From Clonostachys chloroleuca (taxonomy: Eukaryota > Ascomycota > Sordariomycetes > Hypocreales > Bionectriaceae): a stretch of 64,000 nt of DNA. A program made the translations under genes and the position numbers. This document shows, piece by piece, positions 23,140 through 36,000 of the stretch. The notes under the pieces are model-generated. The model was not told where the DNA came from and made no database searches. It worked only from the letters and a program-made list of their open reading frames with translations. Each line of letters begins with the position of its first letter. Within the stretch, counting starts at the first letter, position 1. The DNA lies in NCBI GenBank assembly GCA_037952775.1, contig JBANAY010000003.1, positions 20,150,001-20,214,000 on the forward strand, written 5' to 3'.

Positions 23140-23399
23140 TCAAGTATTGTTAAATAAGCTCTGGGTCGGTAATATGACAAAAAAAATGCTTTCCTGATAC
23201 TTTTGAGAGTGGTAGCACAGACCTATTTTTCTAACGTGAATATCATAGGACTGAGAGTTCACAGCTAAAACTTCAGAACGACCCTCCTCAATAGATTTTC
23301 CCCGAGCAACAGCCTGCACGAATGAACGTTGCCCTGAAACAGCAATCATGGTCTCGAAGCTAGCCTTCTCTGCCTCGCCAGCCGACCGGAGATTGTTCA
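23140..23399 (-). pseudogene. Arylsulfotransferase-like gene, C-terminal fragment left of the insertion
   Basis: Minus-strand reading enters from the TSD as NNLRSAGEAEKASFETMIAV followed by SGQRSFVQAVARGKS. This corresponds to the last beta-propeller segment of the fungal arylsulfotransferase family (PF14269). The frame stays open to a stop at 23140, although the true end may come sooner or after an intron. The upstream half of the same gene lies 20.6 kb away at 44,003. Without an N-terminus and split by a transposon, the gene cannot make its normal product. Confidence 0.7.
23391..23399 (+). repeat. Left copy of the 9 bp target site duplication GATTGTTCA
   Basis: GATTGTTCA directly before the GAGTG terminus of the 20.6 kb element; an identical copy follows its CACTC end at 44003-44011. 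Confidence 0.9.
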
Positions 23400-23540
23400 G
23401 AGTGCATAAACCAACTGAGACCCCCCCCCCAAGTCAAACCTGTGACCTGAGACTTGTGCTACCCCTGACCTGTAACTCTCTATTAATCTAATCTAAGACC
23501 CTCTATTAATCTAATTTAAGATCTTATCTTTAGCTAATCT
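23400..23540 (+). repeat. Outer left terminal inverted repeat
   Basis: Outermost part of the left arm. The first 90 bp or so retain CpA and TpG and contain a run of 10 C (23421-23430). The partner end at 43,870-44,002 has a run of 24 G. Similarity between the ends continues through TAACTCTCTATTAATCTAA and, with RIP-type transitions, deeper into the arm. Confidence 0.85.
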
Positions 23541-23839
23541 AAGATCTTATTTTAAATTAATTTAATATTAATAGATTAATATAATCTATTAATATACTAA
23601 ATAAACTAGTATATTAAATATTTTTCTTAACTTTATAATTAATAAAATCTATAATTCTTATTCTAAAGCTTTATATTTTCTATAGTTATTTTTTATTTTA
23701 CTATTATATATTAATATAATAATAAAAAAATACTTTTTTAAAAATTAGTTTATATATATTAAGCTATAAAGCTTAATAAGTATAATAATAATACTTTTTT
23801 TTTTTCTCTTTTTCTACTTTATTTTATTTTATTTATTTT

Positions 23840-24040
23840 AATAAAACTACTATTGAAATTATAGTAGCCTATAAGGTATATTAGGCCTTAAGACTGCTAT
23901 AACTAGTAGTAGCAGAAGTTTTAGCTTCTAACTTATAGTAAATACTTCTTGTTGAAATTACAGTGGCCTACAAGGTGTATTAGGCCTTGAGACCGCTATA
24001 ACTAGCAGCAGTGGAAATTTTAGCTTCTAACTTATAGCGA
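23840..24040 (+). repeat. Tandem duplication of about 100 bp inside the left arm
   Basis: Two adjacent copies beginning near TTGAAATTATAGTAGCC / TTGAAATTACAGTGGCC, differing almost only by C/T and G/A transitions. The second copy is the less mutated. Confidence 0.75.
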
Positions 24041-25125
24041 ACACTCCTCTATAACTTAGTCAAACTTCACACTAGAAAGTCGGTTTATAGTGCATTTTAT
24101 AGCGCAAAAGGATCTTATTTTGGTGAGAGGAACCGGAAAAATATACCAATTTCTCTCATAGGTCTACCGACTAAAAACTACTCTAAAACCCGCTACAGCA
24201 GCTTCCCGGGCCACTTTTGATTTTCCGCAAAATTCATTACTATAGGAAATCTAAAAAATCAACTTACAACTACCAAACTATAAGATAGATATATATAACC
24301 TTTTTAAGACCCACTTTTATCTGAAAGAGCTAGTTAAGCTGATCAGTTAAGTATAGATATTAGATATCTTATCTTTAAAGCTGAAAGAGATATCTAAGAT
24401 CTAAGGTCTAGTCTAGGGTAGGTTGGTTATAGGGTAGCTTGGGTATAGGTTAGGCTACTAGAAGTTACTCAGATTTTTTTCCTGAATTTTCTAGACCCTT
24501 ATTTAGGCTAATATAGCCTAATAACCTATAAATAACGCTGCTGACGCTCCTAGCCCTAAAGAGGAACTGGAGCCTGCTAAGCCGTAGCGGTCATAGCGGC
24601 CTGTAGCCACTGACCCACAGTGGCTGCAACCGCTATTGGCTCGTGATCGTAGTCGCTATCGGATAGCGGTCTCAATCGCTATTGGCTAGCTGTTACAGGG
24701 GATAGCGATCGCTAACAGTTAGTGGTTGCGACCGCTAGAGGTTAGTGGTTGCAACCGCTAACTTATAGCGATACGGTCACTAACTTATAGTGGCTATAGT
24801 CTCTCAATTCAACACTTCTCTATAACTTAGTTAAATTTTATACTAAAAAGTTAGTTTATAGTATATTTTATAGTATAAAAGAATCTTATTTTAGTAAGAG
24901 GAATTAGAAAAATATACTAATTTCTCTTATAGATCTACTAATTAAAAACTACTCTAAAACCTACTATAGTAGCTTCTTAGGCTACTTTTAATTTTCTATA
25001 AAATTTATTACTATAGAAAATCTAAAAAATTAACTTATAACTACCTAACTATAAGATAAGATATATATAACTTTTATAAGATCTACTTTTATCTGAAAGA
25101 GGCTCTTAAGCTGATCTATTAAGTA

Positions 25126-26513
25126 AACTAACCTAGCAAAAGTTTATAACTACCCCTACTATAATACTATATACCTATTCTAACCTTCCAATTTAGATTA
25201 TATATTTTTAGCCTAAAAAGTATCTAATTAGAATAATAAATATATTTCTAGATAGCCTAAAGCTAGTAGATTAATATTTTGTATACTATCCGTATGTACG
25301 GATAACTGTACGCAATCTATTGGGCAGTGACTTTATTAACCTGTGTATTTGAGGCTGGGGGATGTCTTACTACGCCTGCTAAACGTATTCTATAAAAATT
25401 ACTCTATCAGCTGTATTATTTTTAAGGTAATAAAGTAAGGGATATCTCTTCCTTAATTAATATTTAAGAAGGCTCTAAATATTCTCTATTAGGCTTAAAT
25501 CTAGAGAATAAGGAGGCTACTCCAGCAGCTTAATCCTATATACAGCTAGTTATGCTATAGAGCTCTTAGATATATAAATCCTTATATTATCCTGTTGAAA
25601 TCTTCTGATTCTATTATATAATAGCAGAAGCCCCTTATAGAGGGCTTTTTAATAGCTCTAAGCTGTATAGCCCTTACGAGGGGTGTTATTATTGTGAGTT
25701 ATTAGTATAAGTAGTATTCTTCCTGTCTTTCAGATTCCTCCCTAATATATCTGAGAAAGTATAGGCTGGTTATAATCTGTTTTATTAATAAGCTCTTTAT
25801 TATACTTCTTATAAGGGTGCTAGAAGAGATATATATTAGGGTTATCTAATTTATTCTGAATAGAAACCTTATCCGAGTTAATTATCTAAGAGTGTAAGCT
25901 GCTATATAAGATCCTTATCTTCAAAGAGTAATATCTTAACTAAATCCTTAATATCCTCTAACTAATCTTATACCTAATAAAGCCGGATAGCTGCTATTTC
26001 TGCTATTAGCTTCGGCCTTTTTATAGCCTTCTATTTATACTTAAAATAGCTGTATATAATACATCGAACTGTATTAATACTAATATAGCTATCTACCTTA
26101 GCTGTTAGGGCTCCCTATATAATATTATAATCTTTATATACTATATATATAATATATTGCTTCTCTGTCTTTATAAGCTTATTAGGCTGTCCGGATCTTG
26201 GCTTATAATCTATAGAGCCTGTTTCCTCAAACTGCTTTTTAAGGGCTAAGACTGTAGTATATATAGTCCGGAACTTATAAGCAACTATATATACGGACCT
26301 TCCTGCAGCTAGCTGCCCCAATATAGCTCCTTTTGCTTTAGGAGAAAATTAGCAGCCTTGACTATAATTTCCTAATATCTCGACCCTAAAGCGATATATT
26401 TTACTTATAAATTGGCTATATTGTGTATATTAAAAGAAGGAGGTTGGGTCGCGAACGCGTCAGCATGAAAAGGCAGTAGGGTCGGGTGGTTGCAAACTTT
26501 TGCATACCTACTG
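25126..26513 (-). mobile_element. Tc1-like (Tc1/mariner) DNA transposon relic inserted in unit B
   Basis: 1,388 bp flanked by TA dinucleotides (25124-25125 and 26514-26515). The uninterrupted sequence in unit A reads TTAAGTATAGATATT, so the insertion site and TA duplication are directly visible. The ends share GCAAAAGTTT about 10 bp inside each terminus, followed by AACTACCC / AACCACCC. Size matches Tc1/impala elements. A transposase fragment is readable on the minus strand. The interior is RIP-mutated, but the last 70 bp before the right end keep CpG and TpG. Confidence 0.85.
26115..26321 (-). pseudogene. Tc1-type transposase, helix-turn-helix fragment
   Basis: A 68-codon open stretch includes LKKQFEETGSIDYKPRSGQP followed by NKL, the linker between the two HTH units of Tc1/IS630 transposases (typically FExTGSxxxxPRSGRPRKL). 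The catalytic DDE region downstream is not readable because of stops. It is preserved only as a fragment. Confidence 0.8.
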
Positions 26514-26950
26514 TATAGATATTAGATATTCTATCTTTAAAGATAAAGGAATTATTTAGTAATTAAAGTCTAGTCTAGGGTAAGCTAGTTATAGGGTAGC
26601 CTGGGTATAGGTTAGGTAGTCTAAGATAACCCGGGATTTTTCCCAAATTTTCTAGACTCTTATTTCAGCTATTATAGCCTAATAACCTATAAATAACACT
26701 GCTGACGCTCCTAGCCCTAAAGGGGAACTGGGGCCCGCTAAGCCGTAGCGGTCATAGCAGCCTGTAGCTACTGACCCACAGTGGCTGCAAGCGCTATTGG
26801 CTAGTGATCGCAATCGCTATCGGATAGCGGTCTCAATCGCTATTAGCTAGCGGTTACAGGGGATAGCGATCGCTAACAGTTAGTGGTTGCAGCTGCTAAC
26901 TTATAGCGATATAGTCACTAACTTATAGTGGCTATAGTCTCTTAATTCAA

Positions 26951-27264
26951 CACTAATAAGCCTTTATAATTTATAATTAGACTTACTCTGGATTACTATT
27001 AAGCTAGTATAAGCCCCTAGTATATATATATATTTATTTTATTAGTTGGAAATACTCTTTTAAATAGTTATTAATATAGTTACTATCTCTTAGTAATATT
27101 ATCTATATCTCTATTAGAACTAGCTCTATAATATTTATATATTAATAGTAATTTATATTATATAGTCTATAATAACCTGATTATACTACTTAGAATAATA
27201 CTCTAATTAGTTTAACTCTAATCTACTCTAGATTCTATCTAGTATAAGTTATCTAATTATTATT
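26951..27264 (+). mobile_element. Truncated Gypsy-type LTR
   Basis: Shares AAGCCCCTAGTATATATATA and the downstream stretch ending GTATAAGTTATCTAATTATT with the other Gypsy LTRs in the window. The 5' part is missing or unrecognisable. It sits between unit B and the right arm of the foldback element. Confidence 0.65.
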
Positions 27265-27388
27265 ATTAAATTGAGAGACTATAGCTACTATAAGTTAGTA
27301 ACTATATCGCTATAAGTTAGCGGTTATAACCACTAACTTTTAGCGGTCGTAACCACTAACTGTTAGCAATCGCTATCCCCTGTAACAG

Positions 27389-27766
27389 TGTTATGAACAA
27401 CCCCTGTATTATACAAACAGGACCAACCTTAGTTATTATATATAATTATATACTATTAAGTAATATAGTTAATATTCTATATATTAACTATAATACTAAC
27501 TAATTACTAGTAATATATTCTATATTATATATATTACCTTAATATATATATATATTTATTTTACTAGATAGAATACTCTTTTAGATAGTTATTAATAATA
27601 TTATCTATATATCTATTATTACTAGCTCTATAATACTTATATATTAATAATAACTTATATTATATAGCTTAAGATAATTTAATTATACTACTTAGAATAA
27701 TACTCTAATTAGTTTAATCTTAATCTACTTTAAACTCTATTTAGTATAAATTATCTAATTATTATA
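27389..27766 (+). repeat. 5' LTR of the complete Gypsy
   Basis: 378 bp. The first 50 bp retain CpA and TpG, the remainder is RIP-saturated. Confidence 0.9.
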
Positions 27767-30700
27767 TATTAATAACTCTTATTTAGCTAATTATCTTATT
27801 TTAATTACTATATAATAATAAAAAAGATATTATAGCTACTATAGTATTCTAAGCTTAGTAATAATATACTCCTATTACTAATAATAATCTACCTACTCTA
27901 ATTATTAAGAATAATACTATAGATAAGGATAGTAATAATAGTAGTAAGAATAATAATAATTATACTAAGGAAATATAACTCTTATAAAACTAAATTAACT
28001 AACTTTATATATATTTTATAAATACCTACTAGGAGCTAGTTAATATAATAGCTATTATAGTATAATAAGTTATTATATATACTAATCTCTAGATTTAAAT
28101 TATAATTACTATTTAAAGAAGAAAGTTAGAATAACTATTTAAACTATTATTATTTAAAATATTTAATAGAATTTAAAATAAACTTTAAGGATTTATAATT
28201 TAACTTTAAATATATTTTAATTATTTTCCTATTATACTTAATACTAGTAAAAGAAAAATTATATATATCTATTTATAACTTAAGGGAATTATATTTAATT
28301 AATTTAAATCTATTATAAGAGAATATCTTAGTAAATAAAGAAGCTAATAAACTATTAATATTATAATAAGTTTTAATTATTTTATAGAAGTTCTTAAGTA
28401 AATCTTTAGTATTTAAAATAAGAAATATAAAGTAGAATATAAAATTAATATATTTACTTAGAAAGAATTATATTTAATCTTTAATACTTACTACCTTTAG
28501 TTATTAATTAAAACTAAATAGAATAAGGAATATACTATATCTTACTACTTTAACTAATTTAAAAAAGAAGTTTAGAATAAACTCTATAAGGAAAATAAAC
28601 TAGTAAGTATTTATAAATATATAACTATAGTTATAAGAATTAATAACTAATAGTATTAATAATAAACTTATAAATAATAAATAACTTATTTTACTAATAC
28701 TAGGAAACTATAGTAATAATATACTATAGTCTCTAGGATATATATAAGTTCTATAGAGCTAAGAGCTATAGAAAAATATAAATACTATAATTATAATAAG
28801 ATTAGATATATCTTATTATAATATTTAGAACCTAAGAAAAATAAAAAGAAGAAAAACTAGAAATCTACTAAGAATAATAAGAAATAATTAGAAGTAATTA
28901 GAAAAACTAATACTAAAGTTTTAAGAATAATATATAAAATTAATTAGAAAGGAACTTCTATAACTATTATAATTTCTAAATTTCCCTTAAAAATATATCT
29001 ATCTTTAGAGAAGTATTAGAACTTAAGAAATATATAAAACTCAGTATAGCTAAAAAATAATAAGAAGAAATTTAGTAAATCTTCTAAGAGCTTAAGAAAA
29101 AGCTTAAATAAAGAAAATAAATCCTAGAATTTAAACTATCTATTAAATATAAATATATATTCTATTATACTAATAGAATTATTCTATAAAATACTATTAA
29201 AAGAGAATAATACTAATAGATAAGAATAGAAATTAAAGCTAAATATAATAAACTCTATATATATTATTAAGAAAAAAATATAAGAATAATATCTAGATAT
29301 ATTAGAAGAATTAGTTATTTTTAGAAATAATACTATTAGTACTATATAGCTTAGTAATAGTATATATAAAATACTAATATATATAGAAATAATATAAATA
29401 TATAACTACCTCCTAGAATCCTAGATAATCTACTATAATAATTAGTACTAAATATATTAAATAGAGAAAGTAAAGAATAATTTCTTTCTATACCCTAATA
29501 GAAGAATATTTAATAAATATACTATAGAATAAATATAATAATTTATATATTAATAATATAGTATAAAATAATATACTATTTTTAAAAAGAATCTAGAAGA
29601 ATATTCTAAAGAATATATTTATAGTAAACTATTAGTAGAATTATATCCTAAGCTAAAGTATAAGGTTTATAAAAAAGCTAAGATTAAACTATAGTATAAA
29701 AATAAGAATTTTAAAGACTAAGTAATTACTAAATATAATAATTAAATTAAATAATACTATAACTAGAAATATAGAAACTATTTAGAAGTTAAAAAGATAA
29801 TATTAGAACTAGCTAAATATAATAATAATAATATAAATCCTATTAAACTATACCTTTAATAATACTAACTATAGGAAGAAAAAAATAAGATATTACTATA
29901 AATAAGATATACTATCTTTAATAGATAATAGAGAAAGTAATAATATAAAGGAATAAGAAATTATCTCTATTAATAAAAAGAAATAGAATAAAACTTATTC
30001 TAATAAAGGAATACTAATAGTAATTAATAAATTAAATAATTAAAAAAAAAATATAAATAATTTATCCTTAGTTCTATAAATAAACTAAGAACCTTTATAG
30101 ATATTCTAAAATAAGTATTTAAAAATAAAAAAGAATAAAAATAATTTAAATAATAAGTTAATTAGATAAAAAATAATATAAACTATCTATAATAGAACTA
30201 TAGTATAATAAAATAATATTAAATTAGAAAACTCTAGAAGCTATTAAGAGAGAAAATTTAATTAATATTATTATAAATATTAAGATTAAGAGATACTAGC
30301 TTATAGTATAAATAGACTATAGAGTATTATATAATTATATCTTATTAATAGTAATTAATTAACTCTATTTATTATAGAAAATAAAGAAAAAGTTCTATAA
30401 TATTATAACTCTAGATAGAATATTATTTAAATATAATAATAAAATTATTAACTCTAAGATTAATTATCTTATAACTAAGATCTAAAGAAAGAAATTTAAT
30501 ATTATATATAATTTAGTACTATTAAATTCCTATAATATTATATTAGAATTATTATAGCTATAAGATATAAACTTACTAATAGATTAGTTTACTAACTATA
30601 TAGAATAGAGGAATACTTTTATAAATCTATATTAGGATTAATAGAAATTAAAATTTTATTAGATATTAGAAGAATATAATAATTTTTTAATAACTAAAAG

Positions 30701-31229
30701 TACTATTATAAAAAATTAATATAATAACTTATAATAATAAGTAGATATAGTAGTTATAGTTTTAATAATATTATAATTTAATACTCTAAAAAATCTATTC
30801 TGCTAAGAATTATAATAAATAAAATAAATTTTAAACTAAATATAAAAATTAGAATAATCTCTAGAAATAGACTTTATTAATTAGATATATATAATAAATT
30901 AATAAAAATATAATTATAATATTAAATTTAATCTATAGTATAAATAAACTAGAAAGAAATAATAATAAAAGAATAAGGAAGAATATTTTAAAAGGGGAAA
31001 ACTAGATTATATTTTAAAGAAATACTAGAAATATAATAAACTATTTAAAAAAACCTTAGAAACTAGATTATTATAATATAGCTAATAGAATTATAAAATC
31101 TCTATTATTAAAGAAGAAAAACTAGCTTTCTATAAACTCTATAACCTTATAGAACTCTAGTTATAAATACTCTATAAATATATTAATAATATATTAGTAA
31201 AAAGCTATATATAGTTATTAACTTTATTT

Positions 31230-31640
31230 ATAGAATATTCTATAATATTTATACTTAAGAATAATAGTAAACTCTATTTAGTTATTAATTACTACTAGCT
31301 AAATAAGATTATATATAAAGATAGAATACTCTTACTACTAATTATAGAATTTAGAAACTAGTTATAGAGTAAATAGTAATTTATTATACTAGATCTAAAG
31401 GGAGCTTATAATCTAATATAAATTAAAGAAGAAAATAAATAAAAAATAGTATTTAGAATAAAGTTTAATTTATATAAGTATTTTATTATACTCTTCAGAC
31501 TAATAAATATATTTATAATATTCTAATAAATAATTAATTAAATACTCTAGAAGTATCTTAATATCTTTATAGTTATATATCTTAATAATATTTTAATATT
31601 TTTAGATAATTTAGATATATATAAAGAATATATATATAAG
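31230..31640 (+). pseudogene. Gypsy reverse transcriptase relic
   Basis: Plus-strand reading with stops gives a KNNSKLYLVINYY.LNK-like start, then ILDLKGAYNLI, FRIKFNLYKYFI and IVIYLNNILIF. These match the conserved RT blocks around the LDxxxAYN, FGL and YLDD motifs of Ty3/Gypsy. The catalytic YLDD (31578-31589) now reads Tyr-Leu-Asn-Asn through G-to-A changes. Many Trp and Gln codons have become stops. Confidence 0.88.
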
Positions 31641-32810
31641 ATCTTAAAGAAACTAGAAAATATAAATCTTCTAATAGAACTTAAAAAAAGTTAATTCTAT
31701 ATTAAGAAAGTTAATTTTCTAAGATATACTATTTAACTAAATAAAATATAAATAGAGAAGAGTAAAATTACTATAATTTCTAAATAGAAAGAACTAATAA
31801 ATATTAAAAAAGTATAAGCTTTCCTTAGATTTATTAATTATTACTAATAATTTATTAAAAATTATAGAAAGATTATTATATTACTATATAATCTAATAAA
31901 AAAGAAAATTTTTTTTAATAGAATTTAAAATATTAAAATATATTTAATAATATTAAGAACTATATAATTAATAAATCTATACTATAGATATTTAATCTAA
32001 TAAAGGAAATAGAACTTAAAACTAATATCTCAGATTTTATAATTAGTATATAAATTAGCTAAAGAGATAATAAAGAGAAATTATACCCTATAGTATTCTA
32101 TTTAAAGAAACTATATAGTATAGAACTTAACTACTTTATCTATAATAAAGAATTTATAACTATTATATATATATTTAAAGAATTTAAATACTACTATCTG
32201 GGAATATAATATAAGGTTAAGATATATATAGATTATAAGAATATTTAGTATTTTATTATAATTTAATAACTTAATAGATAATAAATATACTATACTAAAT
32301 ACTTATTTAAGTTTAACTATAAAATTATATATAAATTATAGTTTTAGAATATAATACTTATATATAAATTAAATTTATAAGATATAAACTATATAGAGAA
32401 CTTAAACTAGTTTTAATATTAGAATAACTATAGTAATTAATATTCTTTAACTATATTATTAAGCTATTATTATTAATAGATTTATAAAGTATAGATATTT
32501 TATTCTATATAAAAAAGTAAGTTCTACAGAAGATTTTATATATTAATTCCTATAATATATAATTAGTTACTATAGATTATTTAAAGAGATAATTTTAAAT
32601 AGAGAAATAATATTTATCTTTAAGTTTTAATAATTACTTATAGTATAAATAAGTATTAAGTATAAGCTTTTAATAGTTTATTATTCTTAGAGTAATAAAT
32701 AAATAGAATAATTAAACTAAATATTAGAATAGTACTTATAAGTATATATTAATTATAAATAAAATAATTAGATATAACTATTACTTATAGTATAGATTAT
32801 ATATAATAGT

Positions 32811-33028
32811 TATTCGATCTTATATATTAGATAGGCAGAAAATTATATTATTATATTTATCTAAGTTATACTATTCTAGTACTTCTAGTAGGAATAATTA
32901 TATAATTTAGTATATATCTCTCCTTTAAACCTAATACTCTTCTAATCTAGGAAAGGAGGTATATTTAGGGTAAACTGCCCTTAATTATAACTAATTATAT
33001 TAAATTATATAAAGCCTCAGTTCTAATA
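32811..33028 (-). repeat. LTR of nested Copia, left (3' LTR in element orientation)
   Basis: 218 bp, TATTCGATC...TTCTAATA on the plus strand. The adjoining CTCCCCTAGGGCAG is the complement of a polypurine-tract-like sequence. Confidence 0.88.
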
Positions 33029-34999
33029 TACTCCCCTAGGGCAGAAGCTATTATCTATACTATAGTATTAAATTAAATACCTACTAGTAGTTTATCTATA
33101 TAATAGTATTAAATTATTAAAGAGAAATTAAAAGTTAAAATAGAATAATTAAGGTTAGGTTTATATAGATAAGATTAGTTTTAATAAAATAATACTTATA
33201 ATTTATTATTATTATTATTAGATTACTTATTATTTAGGCTTTTTAAAGTATATTTATAATAAATATATTTATTTTCTCTATTAAATAGTATATTTAATTA
33301 AACTTTCTATTATTATATAGTTTAAATAGGTTTATAATTATAAAAGTAAGCTATAAGGTAAGAACTCCTATTATATATAATCCTTAATATAAGATATAAA
33401 GGGGAAAGTATAAAATAGCTCTTAAATAAATACTTTTATAGTAATCTTATAGAAAGCTTCTTTTTTTCCTCTTTTCTTTAGCTGATTATATATTTATAAG
33501 TATTCCTCCTTAGTATAGTATATTTTTTATATTATAACTCCTATTAGTTAGTAGTTTTACTAATATTATTATAGGAATTAATTTTTCAGACTCTCTCTCT
33601 TTCTTATAAGCAGTAAGTATATTCCTAGCTTTATTTATTTATTTTCCTAGATTATTTTAGATATATACTAATAGTTTAATAAATTAATTTTATTATACTC
33701 TCTACTATCTCCCCCTTATAAGTATTTTAAGTTTAGAATTATAGTTTTTAAATACTAATTAGTATTTATAGTACTAGTACTTATACCTCTACTACTATTA
33801 TTACTATTAAAAAGTAATAGTAGGAGAAAACTAAGAAGAAGTATAAGAAGACTTATATATACTATCTCTAAGAGGAGGAGGAGTATAAGACTACCTATCT
33901 TACTCTCTAGAAGTAAGTTTACTTCTTTATTTATTATTTTAAGCTTTATTTAATTATTTTATAATATTCTAGGACTATAGGTAGTTCCCTATAAGAGGTA
34001 TTTAAACTTAGCCCTTATAGACCTCTTTTATAGGTAGTATTAGAACTATCTTAATAAGGATAAGAGCTTCTTTCCTAGTTACTATAAGTAGTATAGATTA
34101 GGTAGCTCCTATAAGCTAATATAAGTTTCCTTTTATTTATTTAATACTTATTTTATAACTAATATTAGTATTTATAGTCCTAAAAGTACTATCCTAATAG
34201 TACTCTTTTTCTTAAATTATATTTAAAAGACTAAAAGCCTAATTCTTATAGCTAATAATTCTATAAGTACTTTTATTCTATAGTTTTAAAGCTTATATAC
34301 TAACTTTCAGAATAGTTATAGCTAAAGTACTATAAGAAAGAAGAGAAGTACTATATTATAGCTAAGGTAGTTTTATATAGGTATTATACTAGTATATTCC
34401 CTTCCTCTAGAAACTCTTATCTCCTTTAAATAAGTATAGTTTAGTTATTTTAATAGGCTTTCTAACTCTTAGAGAGGAATTTTCTTTTATTAGTTTATAT
34501 TAGGTTTTCTAGCCTTAAGGTTAAGATCTCTCCCTCCTGCTATAGTTCTTATAGCTAGAATTAAAGTTTATTTTACTACTTCTAATATTTATTTATATAA
34601 AATATCTCTTATTATTATAGTTCTATAATAATATCTTTTATTAGATTTTCTTTAAGTTTATTTTTTCTCTTCTTCTTAATCTTTTCTTTAATCTTAACTA
34701 GCCTAAGTTATCTATAGTTTTCTTAAAACTAGGTTTCTTAAAGAGGTTTAGTTAAACTATTAGTAATTAATTTTATATTTTATTTATAGGAAATATAAAT
34801 TATTTTATTCTAAATATACTCTCTTAACTAATAGTTATAGATATCTATATATTTTAGCTTTATCTTTAACTTTTTAAATAGCTATTAAAGAATATTAATT
34901 ATCTATTAGTTATTATATATAAGATATAAATTAGGCTTATTAAGCTTAATTCCTAGCTCTAAAATTAGTTTCTACTAGAATAACCCTTCCTTAGCTATT

Positions 35000-36000
35000 T
35001 ATACTAATAATAGTAACTCAGCTTCTATTATTAATATTATAACTATATTTTACTTATTAGCCTGCTAGCTAATTAGACTACTAAATAGCTTTATTATATA
35101 GGCTTATAAACTCTTATAATTAAGTATATTATTAGTAAATAAGATATTACTATAGACTTTATACTTATTTCCTCTTCTGAATTATAGAGTAAGATAATAA
35201 GTAGTATTTAGATAATTTAAAACTTAATTTACTACTTTATAGTATTATTAGCTAGGGTTAGTTATAAATCTAGCTAGCTAGGAGACTATAAAAGCTATAT
35301 TTAGTCTTAAAATTACTATAGTATATAGAATTAATCTAACTACTTATTTATACTAGTTAGCTATCTTTTATATTACTATTTTATTATTTAGAAGGAGCTT
35401 AGTTTTATCTATAGGAGTTATATTCTTACTATCTAAGATATATAATTTATATATCTTTTCTAGATATATAATCTGTATTATCTATAGATATAATATATTA
35501 TACTCTCAGATAACCTTTATCCTAAGGAACTATTAAAGCTTATTTCTACTAGTTAGGTTATATTTTATTTTTAGAGCTTTAACTATAGCTTTTATAGTAG
35601 CTTTATTACCCTTCTTATATATAATAATAATATTATCTATATAAAAGAATAATAGAATTCTTAACTTAGTATAGTAATATAGTTTATAGGGAATTAGTAT
35701 AAAGTCTAGGCTTTATAGTATTAAACTAAGCTCTATTTACTATAAAAGAGATATAATTTATAAGCTATAGAGTACTTTCTTAAGTAATAAGATACTTAAC
35801 TCCTTATTATACTTCCTATAACTAGGTAATATTTATATAAATATATTATCTAGTAGATTAGTATTTATAAATATATTTATTATATTATATTATAGTATTT
35901 TAAGATTAAATCTTATAGCTATTACTAGGAGTATTCTAAATAACTTACTTATTAATATTATAGTATAGGTTTTTTTAGTAGTAGCTTTCTATTATTAGTC
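35000..36000 (-). pseudogene. Copia reverse transcriptase relic of the nested element
   Basis: Minus strand around 35632-35643 reads Tyr-Ile-Asp-Asn within FFYIDNIIII, the RIP form of the Copia YVDD catalytic motif. Surrounding sequence is collinear with the second Copia at about 50,400-51,300. The limits given are approximate. Confidence 0.8.

Larger units (their letters stand above)
24041..26950 (+). repeat. Tandem duplication of a 750-770 bp unit (units A and B)
   Basis: Unit A is 24041-24810. Unit B is 24811-26950 and is interrupted by a Tc1-like insertion at 25126-26513. Both open with CTCTATAACTTAGT and close with CTCAATTCAACAC or CTTAATTCAACAC. The first 300 bp of unit B are RIP-saturated relative to A. 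The GC-rich end with AGCGGT/ACCGCT palindromes (24,585-24,795 and 26,741-26,935) is nearly intact in both. An inverted third copy forms the inner part of the right arm (27,271-27,388 plus 41,363-41,858). Confidence 0.85.
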
